A stretch of 64,000 nt of DNA from Hypoxylon rubiginosum (Eukaryota; Ascomycota; Sordariomycetes; Xylariales; Hypoxylaceae), in assembly GCA_902806565.1 (NCBI GenBank), contig CADCXA010000025.1, forward strand, positions 186,001 to 250,000, given 5' to 3'. The notes beneath the pieces are model-generated. The model was not told the DNA's origin. It did not search any database and saw only the letters and a program-made list of their open reading frames with translations. Position 1 is the first letter of the stretch. Each line of letters starts with the position of its first letter. The translations under genes were made by a program, and so were the position numbers. Below are positions 50,050 through 60,955 of this stretch, one piece after another.

Positions 50050-50231
50050 TGTTAAATAATAAAAAATTATTTTAAAAAACTTATTTAAGTTTTATATATA
50101 AACTAACAATTAAAGCTATAATAACTTTATTATAAAACTATTTTAAAAAATTATAAAAACATATATAATTAAAAAAAATACACTTAAAATATAAACTAAA
50201 TCTTTTAATTAAATATATATGTTATTTAACA
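50050..50231 (+). repeat. 5' LTR of retrotransposon 2
   Basis: 182 bp, TGTTAAATAA...TTATTTAACA, preceded by TATAT. It shares the end pattern with 55628-55809 and differs from it mostly by transitions. Confidence 0.87.
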
Positions 50232-53200
50232 ATTAAAAGTTTTATTTTACTTAAAAATTAAAAAGTTATATATAAATAATAATATATAATTTTTAATTAA
50301 TTAAAAACTATAAAATTATAAAATAATTATATTAATAAAACCTTTTATAATTTAAATTCAACTAATAGTAAAAAAAATAATATATTAAAAACAGTAAAAA
50401 AAAAAATCTTTTATAATAGCTTAATTAACTAGGAATAATAAGATAGAAAATTTTAAATAAAAGTTATTAACTTAGAATTTTAAAAGTATATTAATTTTAT
50501 AAAAATATTAAAATAATTAAAAAAGCTATTTTAATTAAATATTAATAATTATTTAAAAAAAGTTTAATAAATAACATAAAATTTATTAAATAATAATTCT
50601 TAAACTATAATAAATAAAAATTAAAAAAAATAAGTTAAAATAAATAAAAAACTTATAAGTTTAATAAAAATAATAAAAAAAATTAAAGTTATTTATAAAA
50701 AAAATTAAATCTTTTATAATTATAATTATAAAATCTATTAAACTTATTAATAAATAGTTAAAAAATTAAAAAACTAAATTATTAATTTTATATTTTTAAA
50801 TTATTAAAATATATATTTTAATTTAATAAATATTTTATATAAATAATATAAGAAATTATTTACTACTAGTAAAATATATAATAATTAATTAAAATTACAA
50901 GTTTAAAAACAATATAAAAAAATAATATAATAATTAATAAAAATATTTAAAAACTTTAAAATATAAATAATTAAATAAAAATTAATTATTATAAATATAA
51001 AGATAAAAAGTTTTATAGATATTACTAATAATTAACTATTAATAAAAAACCTTAAAGTTATATTTAATAATGTTTTAAATAACTAAGTAACTAATTATAA
51101 ATTATTAAATATTAATAAAATTAAAAGTAATATATTTAGTTATTTAAATATAATAACTATTTTATATAAATATATATTTTTATAATTAACTTTTATATGG
51201 TTTTGTTTTATAAAAAAAGTATTTGTTATTTAATTTAATAATATAAAATTTAATTATAATAAAGATTTAGATACTAAACTAAAAAAAGAAAAAAACGTTA
51301 TTTTTAAACTTTTTAATTAATTAAAATAAAATAAAAGTGGTAAAAGCCACGGTAGATTATAAAATTAAAATAATTTAAATAAATAAACTAAATTAATTAA
51401 AAAAAAACAAGCTGATATATTTATTAATTATTTATAAAAAATTAATATTTTATATTTAGTTTATTATAATTATTATAAGATTTTTAATTACTAGTATATT
51501 ATTAAAAATAAAACTTTAAAAAATTAAATTTTAAATTTTATTATAAAAAGAATAATTAAATATAAGATAACTAAAAACAATATATTTATTAAATTAGTTA
51601 AAAAAATAAAAAAAAGGTTATTTATATAAAATAAAAATTAATTAATTTAAATAATTAAAAGAATAAAAAAAACGTTTTTAATTTTATAAGTTATATTTAA
51701 AGTTAATATTTATTTTTTAAAAAATTTAATAATTTTAAACTTAAAAATTATTATTTATATTTTTAATTAATTTAGCTAATTTTTATTATATTGAATAATA
51801 TATATTAAAAATGTAATTTTTATAAAAAACTTAATTATATTTATATAAGGATATAAAAAAATAAATATATATTTAAAAAGTTTAAAAAAAATAAGATTTT
51901 TATAATTATAAAAAATAATATACTATAAAAGATTTATTTATAATATAATATTATTAAAACTCTTAAAAAAAATAAAATACTAGTAAAATTATAAAAATAT
52001 AAATAACTATTTATAAAAAAAAGATAATTCTATTTTATATATTATTATTAATAAATAAAACCAATATATTTTAAAAGATTTTTTTAAGAACTTTACTAAT
52101 TATTTATTTTATATAAAAAGTATTAAGTTTAATAACTAGATAAAATAATCTTTAAATATAATAATTAATAAATTATAACACTTATAATTTAGTTATTTAA
52201 AATTAAAAGCTTTTAATTATATAATTAATTACTTTTAAAAAATAAAAATTAAAAAGTTTAATTTAATTAAAAAAATTAATTAAATTATTATAATAAAATA
52301 TAATATATATAACTATAAAAAAATTAAGAAACTTAATTATTATAAATATTATAAATAACTAAGTAAATTAAATAAACGTTTAGTTATTAATTTTTATAAC
52401 TTAAAAATAGATTTTTAAAAATATTAATATATAATATTAATTATTAATAAATATATAAAATAAACTTAAAACTTTTATTTTAAAAATTATATTTTAAACT
52501 TAATTATTAAAGTTTTAAATTAAATATTTAAAATTATTTAAAAATAATATTAATTTAATATTAAAATTATTAAATATAATAATAAACTAATAATAAAAAA
52601 GCATGTTATATAAAATTATATTTAATAAATATATTATATTAAATTTAAGTTTTTAATATTAGATATATAAAATTAAAATAAAAATATTAAATACTTAAAA
52701 GGTATAATTAAATAAAAAGTTTAAATAATAAAAATAAAATTAAAGTTTTTAAGTTTTTTATAAATAAAAGTTTTTAAAGCTGTTATTTACTTTTATAATC
52801 ACACTTTTAAATATAACTTTAATTAACAATCTTTATATAAATATTTTTATATTTATTTAACATTTAAAAATAATATAATCACTAATAAAAAATTATATTA
52901 AACTTATTTAAAAATATATAAATATAAGGTGTTTACGTTTATTATAAAAATAAAGTAAAAATAAAATTAATGTTAATATTTTAATTTAAAAGTATAAATA
53001 AGCTATTTAATAAGTTATAACTTTATAAATATTTATAATATTTAAGTTTTTATATTAAAATAAGTTATTAAAATATAAAATATTATATTTAATAAAAATA
53101 TTATATTTAATAAAAATATCTTATCTTTAAAAAATAACTTATTATATATAATAAAAAAAAATATTTAAAATTTAATTAACTAAGTTACCACTTTATAAAA

Positions 53201-53442
53201 CGTAAAAAAAAAAACTAACTTAAAGTTATTAGCTTTTAAAAAAAATAAAATAAAAGTAAAAATACTAATAAAAAATAAAAATAAGTAAAACTATAAAATA
53301 AATAATAATAATAAAAAATATAATAATAAAAAAACTAAAAAACTTAATTATTTTTATATTAAAATTATATTTATATTATATTTTATTTTTAATATTTTTT
53401 TTTATTAGCTACTTTATTATTTATTATAATAATAAAAAAAAA

Positions 53443-53634
53443 GTTAAACGCTGTAAATTACATTTTTTTAAATATAAATATAAAAAAAAGGTTAAGCGCT
53501 ATAAATTATACCTCTTTAAATATAATTAAAAAATTAAAATTAAACGTTATAAATTACACTTTTTGTAATAAAATAAAGAAAATAAAATTAAGCGTTATAA
53601 ATTACATTTTTTAAAATAAAAATATAAAAAATAC
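53443..53634 (+). repeat. 48-bp tandem repeat, four units
   Basis: Units start at 53443, 53491, 53539 and 53587 with an exact 48-bp period and the shared core RTTAARCGYTRTAAATTA. The period is a multiple of three, so in the intact element it could have encoded a 16-residue repeat. The CG-containing cores escaped mutation better than the surroundings. It lies inside retrotransposon 2. Confidence 0.85.
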
Positions 53635-55627
53635 TATTTTAATAAATTAAATTATAGCTTTTAACACGTTTTTAAAATAAATTAAAAAGGATTTATTTAT
53701 TTTTTATTTTAAAGTTATAAATTATATAATAAATTAAAAAGCTATATTTAATATAAAACATTTAATTTTAATAATAAAATTAATATATAAAAAGTTAATA
53801 AATAAAACACAAATAATATAAATAATATATTATTTATAATATTATTTTATAAACCAAGTAAATTTAAATTTAATATTACGTTTAAAATTATATAAATTTA
53901 AAAAACTATAAAAACTCCTATAAAAAAAATAAAAAATCTATAAAAAAGATCTACCACTTTTTTTAAAAACTTATAAGGAGTTATAAAACTATACCTTAAA
54001 ATAAAAATTTAAAGAAATTAAAAAATCACATTTAAATAATTATAAAAAGATAAACTTTTAAATTAAATATAAATAATAAACTGTTAATAATAAATAGATT
54101 TTAAATTATATATAAGTATATATATATAAATTTAATAAATATAAATAATTTATAAAATGTAAAATAAGGTTAATAATCTAAAAAAACCAATAAATTAAAA
54201 ATAAGTATTTAAATACCTATATTTTAATATTAATTAAAAGATTATTTTAAATCCTTATTATAATTATAATAAGATTTAATTTTAAACTAATTTAATATAA
54301 TATAATTAATATATTTATAAATATAAATTTAAATAAGGAAATTTATATAAGGATATTTTTAAAGTATTAAAAATACTAGATTATTTTACATTTATTAAAA
54401 ATGTTATATAAATTAAAAGAATTTTTTATATTTTAATAAAAGAAATTAATTAAAACATTTATAAAATTAGGTTTTTTAGTTGTTTTTTATAAGTTTTATT
54501 ATTTTTATATATTAAAACTATAAATAATAAATAATAAATATAATAATATTATAATTATAAAAAAAGTATTAATTTATAAATAAAAATAATTTATAATGGT
54601 TTTTAAAAATTAAAGTAATTAAAAATTAAAATAAAAGATTAATTTAACTTTTTTAATCCTTATATATAAATAAGTTAAATAAATTATTAATAAATAAGAA
54701 ATTAAGAATTATTTTTTTAATTTTTATAAAAAATAAAAAATTATTATTTTTATTAAAATTAGTTTTTTTATAGTTTATTTAATAATATTAATAAAAAATT
54801 AAATTAATATTATATATAATAATAATTACATGTTTTAATATTATTTTTATAATTTTCTAATTAGCTAGATTTAATATAAATCCTAGTAATAAATATTACT
54901 TTAAAATTAACCGATTAATTTAATATTTTTTTACCATTTAATATTTATTTTTATAATATAAATATATTAATATATTTAAAGTAACTAATAACATTTTATT
55001 TACTAATAATACCTTTAATTAAAAAAGTTTATAAATATATATAATAAAATTATTTAAAAAAATAATTAAATAATATATAAATAAATAAAATATAGTAACT
55101 ATTTTTATAATAAAAATAAAGTTATTATTTTTTATATAAGTTATAAAAAAAGTTATATTTATATTATATTTAATTATAAAGCTTAATATAAGTTTAAATA
55201 ACTTAAAAATTATAATATATTATAATAATAAGTAAATAATTAAACTAGTATATATAAATATTATATTATTTTAAATTAAGTTATAATATATAAATATTTA
55301 TAATTATTAGTTATAATAAAAAGTATTTATAAATTAAATTAAAGTTATTTATATCCTTATAAAAAATATAATAATAAATGGTTTTATTAAGATATTTACT
55401 ATAAAAAAATTTGTTATATTTATTTAATAATTAAACCTAATAAATATATAAAAGAGAATTAAATTTAAATGGATTTATAAGTTTATAAAAAAGGATTTTA
55501 ATAAGATAAAAAACTTTTTATTTAATAGAGAAAATAATATATATATAATTAATAATTAAAAGATATTAAAAAATAAGTTCTAATTACTTAAACTTTTTTA
55601 TTAAAAATAAATAAGTTTAAAAAAGTA

Positions 55628-55809
55628 TATTAAATAATAAAAGATTATTTTAAAAGATTTATTTAAATTTTATATATAAACTAATAACTAAAACTATAAT
55701 AACCTTATTATAAGGTTATTTTAAAAAATTATAAAAACATGTATAATTAAAAGAGATATATTTAAAATATAAACTAAATTCCTTAATTAAATACATATAT
55801 TATTTAACA
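55628..55809 (+). repeat. 3' LTR of retrotransposon 2
   Basis: 182 bp, TATTAAATAA...TATTTAACA, followed by TATAT, which equals the five bases before the 5' LTR. Confidence 0.87.
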
Positions 55810-58800
55810 TATATATAAAAAAATTTTATATAAAAAAGTAATAATAAAAACTTTTTTTTATTAATTAAATTAATTTAAATAAAGTTTTTTTAAGTTTTTA
55901 ATTTTAAGTTTATTTTATTTATATTAATAAGGTTTTTTTTATATTTTTTATTAATAAACTTAATAATATATATAAAAGTAAAATAAATTTATAATTTATT
56001 TAATATATTTTTTAGTAAATTTATAAATCCTGGTATTATTTAAGTTATTTTTTTTTAAATAATTAAGAATTATTTATTTAAGTTAATTATAATTTTTTCA
56101 AGTTAAAATTTTTAAATTTTATAATTAAAAAAAGCGCCGGTTTTAATAAGTTTTAAGTTTTTAATAAAATTAATAACTTTTAAAAGTTTTTATAAAACTT
56201 TTTTAATATTATTATTTTTATTTTTAATATTAATATTAATAAGGTTTTTTTTTAAAACTTATTTTTTATTTAAAAAATTATATATATTTTAACTTAATTA
56301 AAATTTTTTTATATTTATTTTTTATAATAATAAATATATATATTTAAATTATTAAAAATTAAATTATTATTTAAATTTAAAGTAAAATTAATATTTAAAT
56401 AAAAAATATTAACTTAATTTAATTTTTTTTATAAATAAGGTTTTTATAGTTTTTTTTTTTATTTATTTATTTATATTTTATAAAAAATTTTAATTTATAT
56501 TTAATAATATTTTATATAATAAATAATTAAATCACCACTTAAATTATATTTTTTAATATAACTAAAAATATTTTTTTTAATAAAAACTTTTTAATAATAT
56601 ATTTTAATAATAATATATTTAAAAATTAAAATATTTATAAGTTTTATATTTTTTATTATTTTTTTTAGAATATATTTTTTATTTATATAATTATAATATA
56701 AAATATTATTATTATTGAAATATTTAACTATTTTATAACTTATTATAAAATAAGAGGTATTTTTATAAAAATAATAATTTTAAAAATTATAATTTAATTT
56801 TAAGTTTATATATTTTAAATTAAACGTTTATTAATAATTTAATAAAGTTTAATTAATTAATAATTTAATTTAATTAATCTATAAATTAAAAAAAAAACCT
56901 TTTATATTTAATATATTAATTAATATAACGGTTTTAATTTAATATAAATTTTAATTATTAAAATAAAAATTAAAATTATAAAATTTATTTTTTATATTTT
57001 TAAATTTTTTTTTTAAATTAACACTCTAGATTTTTATTTTAAAAAACTATTTAATAAGTTTATTAATTTTATTAATTAAAAGTAATAAAAATAAGCTTTT
57101 TTTTATAATAAATTTTAATAAAATTTAAATATTAATTTTAACTTTTTAAACTTTTTAATTAATAATATTATTATTATTTTTATTATTTAAATTATATTTA
57201 ATATAGTTAATAATAATCTTATTTTTATTTATATTAAAAATTTATAAGTAAAAGTTTATTTATTTAATTATTATTTTTTTAAAATTTTTAAAATTTATAA
57301 CTTTTAAATTATTAAGGTTTTTTTTAATATAAATAATTAGTTATTTTTTAATAATTAAAAATAAAAGTTTTTATAATATATAAAAATAAATGTTATTATT
57401 AATTAGTTTATTTTATAATTTAGCTTTAAATATAATAATTTTATAATTAAAAATTAAATTATTAATTATTTTAAAAAAGTTTATATTTTTTGTTTTTTTT
57501 TAAAAATATTAATTTAATTTTAAATTATTAAGTGTTATTTTAAGTTAATAATATTAAAAAAATTTTTAAGTTTATTTTTTTATTTTTTTTAAATAGTATA
57601 TTTAAAGATTAAAACTTTAATTTTATATTTAATTTTTAAGAAAAATATAAATTTAAAGGTTTTAAAGATTTTAAATTAATTAATATATTTAAGTTAAATA
57701 AAATATTAATTAAAATTAAATAATTATTAAAATATATAAAATTTATTAAATTAAATATCTTTTTATTACTTTAAATTTATAATAAAAAAAAAATATAAAT
57801 ATATTTTTATATAATTTTTTTTTAACTTATAATTTTTAAATTATTAATAATTATATTAATAATTATAATTAAGTTTATATTATTTAAAATAATAAAATTA
57901 AAAGTTAATATAATTATTAAAATAAGGTTATTTTAAAATATAATAAAAAAAGAAATATTAAATAAAAGTTGTTTTTAAATAAAGTTAATATTATAATTAA
58001 TTTTAATTAGTTTTTTAAAAATGTTTTTAAGGTTTTAATTTTTTATATTAATAATAATAAAATTAATAAGATTTATATTTAATTTTAAAATGTTTAATAA
58101 ATATTTAAAAAAATTTTCTTTAAAAAAAACAAATAAAAAAATAAATAATAAATAATTTATTAATTATAAAAAAAAACTATTAAATAAAAAGTTTTATTTT
58201 AAAAATATATATAAAATCTTTTAAGTAATTTTTTTTAATTTTATTTTTATGTTTTATAATAAGTTTTTTTTTAAAAATATAATATATTATTTTTAAAGTT
58301 TATATTTTTTAAAATATTAATTAAATTATTAATTAAGTTATTAATAAGTAATTATATTTTTTATAAAAATAATATTATTAATTTAAATAAAAGTTTTATT
58401 ATTAAAATAATAAGTTAAATTAATAAAATAAATTTTATAAATATTTTTAAAGAATTTGTTTTTTTAAAATATAAGATTTTTTTACTAATTTTATTTAGTG
58501 TTTAATTAAGTTAAAAATAGTTTAGTTTATAAAATTAAGGTTTTTAATATTTTAAATAAGTTTTTTTTTTAAGGTATATTAATATATATTTTTATATTAA
58601 TATTTATAATATTAATTAAAATCTTTTAATTTTATATTTTATAATATATAATTATTTAAGTGGTTATTTTAAGCGTGGGTTTAAATCTTTAAAAATTTTA
58701 ATATTTTAATTTTATTATTAAATATTTAAGTTTTAATTTATTAAGTTTTTAAGTTTTAAATTTTATTATTAAATTTTATTATTAGATTTTATTATTAAAT

Positions 58801-59251
58801 TTTATTATTTAGTTTTATAGTTTTAATTTTTAAGTTTTTAGTTTTTAAGTTTTTAATTATAATATTTTAACTTAAAGTTTTTAATTATAATTTTATTTAA
58901 AATAATATTTAATTAAGTTTTTTATATTTAATAAATTTTATAAATTTCAGTTATTTTATAATATTAAAATAATTTACTTATTAATTTAATAGTTTAATTA
59001 ACGTAAATTTATAATAATTAATATAAAATAACTTAATTTATATTAAAATTTTAAGTTTAAAACTTTTTTTAAAATATTAAATTTTATTAAATATATAAGT
59101 TTTAACTTATAGTAAAATTTTTTAAAATTAATAATAGTTTTTTAATAAAATATAAAATAAAGTTCCTGGAATTTTTTATTAATTAAATTAAAATTAATAT
59201 AATTTTTTTAAAATTAAAATTATAAGTTTAAATTTTATAATAATTATTAAT
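55810..59251. other. AT-block segment right of LTR element 2
   Basis: Heavily mutated, T-rich on the plus strand, with no readable motif. A 13-bp tandem repeat lies at 58758-58809. Confidence 0.45.
58758..58809 (+). repeat. 13-bp tandem repeat, four units
   Basis: Units AAATTTTATTATT, AAATTTTATTATT, AGATTTTATTATT and AAATTTTATTATT follow one another with exact 13-bp period. They are flanked by further loose TTTTAAGTTTTTAAG-like repetition. Confidence 0.85.
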
Positions 59252-59529
59252 TATAATAAAGTTTTATTTTTATATTAATAATTTTTAGTTTAAATAACAA
59301 TTATATTATTATTTATTTTAAATTATATTTACCTTAAAAAATAACTTAAAAAACATTTTAATTAATATATTTAAAATATTTTATAAAAAAATATATATTT
59401 TTATAATACGTGGTTATTTAATTATATAAAAAGTTTTATAAATCTTTTAAAAAAAAAAAATAAAAAAAATCTAATTATAAAATAATTATATAACTTTTTA
59501 TAAAATATTAATTGTTATATTTTATTATA
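59252..59529 (+). repeat. LTR-like direct repeat, right copy
   Basis: 278 bp; partner 35468-35743. Same inverted-type ends (TATAATAAA...TTTATTATA). It keeps ACGTGG where the partner has ATATAG, showing independent mutation of the two copies. Confidence 0.7.
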
Positions 59530-60115
59530 ATATTTATAAATAATTTAAATTAAATTTAAAAAATTTTTATTATATTATTAATTTTTTTTATTAAATTAGG
59601 TTTTAAAATATTAAATATTATTATATTAAAAATGTTATAATTTATTTTAAACGTTTAAAAAACTTATATAAACTTTTTATAATTATTATTTTTCTTAATT
59701 AAAATAAGTAATTAATTATATAAATAAAAACGTTAAATTATTAACTAAAAATAATTTAATAATTTATTAAGTTAAATTATTTTAAATATAAACTTAGTTT
59801 TTTAATTTTAATTAAAAAGTTAATAAATAAATTTTTATTAGTTAATCGCTTTTTTTTAAAAATAAAATAAACGTTTTAAAAGTTTTTTTTATTAATAATT
59901 ATTAAAATTATAACATTAATATAAAAAAATTTAATTATTATTTATTAATAATTATTTTTAATTTATTAAAATTTTTTAATATTAAAAATATTAAAAATAT
60001 TATTAATAATTATTAAAAATATTAATTTATTAAATCGAAAAATTTTCGAAATTAAATTCTTTTTTTATAAAATATTATTATTTTTTTTTAAAAATAAAAT
60101 AAAAAATATTTAAAT

Positions 60116-60382
60116 ATTATTATATATTATTTAAATAAATAAAAAAACTAGGTTTAATTATTTAAAAATAAATAAATATATTTAAATATAAAAAACTAAA
60201 AAAGGAAAAAATCTATAAATTATATATATAATTATTTTAAAATAATTTATTTTTTATTAATATATATTTATTTAAAATATTATATATATTTTAATTTTAA
60301 TTTTAATTTTTAAATTAATAAAATAACGTTTATATATAAGTTATATATATAAGTTATAAATATTTAAATTTATATTATAATA
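60116..60382 (+). repeat. right copy of outer direct repeat
   Basis: 267 bp; partner 31144-31408, 28,972 bp away and in the same orientation. It lies about 425 bp inside the right edge of the AT block. The following 420 bp are AT-rich without recognisable content. Confidence 0.75.
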
Positions 60383-60955
60383 ATAATTATAAATTAAAAT
60401 ATTATTTTATTTTATTTTAATATATAATATTTAAAATTTTAATTAAATAATATTATTTAAAATATAAAATTATTTATATATTATATATAAAATTTTATTT
60501 TAAAAGTTTTTATATTTATAAAAAAAATTTAAATAATATTTTTTTATTATTTAAAAATTTAATAAATTAATTTATTATAAATATAAAAAATAAAATAATA
60601 TAATTATATTAAATTATAATTTTAATAAATATTATTTTAAATATATAATATTAATTTTTATTAAATTAAAATAAGTTAAAATTAATTAAAATAAATATAA
60701 AATAAAAAAAGTTTTATATAAAAAAAAGTTAAAATAATTAAGTTATTAAGTTTAAAAATAATTAGTGGGATTGTTAAAGTTATTATATTTTATATTAATT
60801 AATTACTTGCTAATAACATATAAGGAAAACTGGAGCTAAAAATAATCTTTTATTTTGCAAGGCTTGTATACGGTTCCACTCAATGCAGCAAACAGCGAGG
60901 GCCCACACCAAAAATGCCGGTCGTATGTCCGCCCATGAGTCTAATATAAGGGCTC

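Larger units (their letters stand above)
50050..55809 (+). mobile_element. LTR retrotransposon 2, RIP-inactivated, probable Ty1/copia type
   Basis: 5,760 bp bounded by two direct repeats of exactly 182 bp (50050-50231 and 55628-55809) and by a 5-bp duplication TATAT on each side. The left LTR still shows TGTTAAATAA...TTATTTAACA, a 10-bp inverted terminal pair with canonical TG...CA; the right copy begins TATT. The plus strand is A-rich, opposite to element 1. A degraded Leu-Tyr-Gly-Leu-Lys-type reverse-transcriptase motif (L-Y-K-L-K-E) is readable on the plus strand at 54404-54421, with KLGF about 15 codons later. Lying 1.2 kb from the 3' LTR, it fits copia order. A purine run (AAAAAAG) precedes the right LTR. 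The internal region contains a 48-bp tandem repeat (53443-53634). Stops throughout; inactive. Confidence 0.82.
31026..60806. repeat. 29.8 kb RIP-mutated AT-only block made of nested repeats
   Basis: On sampled lines G plus C is about 0-10% (by eye), against roughly half in the flanks, and the change happens within some 20-50 bp on each side. Remaining C is mostly followed by T or G, remaining G is mostly preceded by A or C, and CpA/TpG are rare. That is the signature of repeat-induced point mutation, which acts on duplicated DNA in Pezizomycotina. It holds two LTR retrotransposons and two further direct-repeat pairs, described separately. No conserved gene or intact long open frame is visible. 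Likely constitutive heterochromatin; whether it is (part of) a centromere cannot be told from a 30 kb sample. Confidence 0.93.

Noticed and set aside
57841..57890. A second Tyr-x-Asp-Asp-like reverse-transcriptase site on the plus strand in the right AT segment
   Set aside because: TATATTAATAAT-type strings arise often by chance in such AT DNA, and the flanking codons give no supporting hydrophobic pattern.
31026..60806. Mitochondrial DNA insertion as the source of the AT block
   Set aside because: No readable mitochondrial protein, tRNA or rRNA segment. LTR pairs with target duplications and CpA/TpG depletion fit RIP-mutated transposons better.
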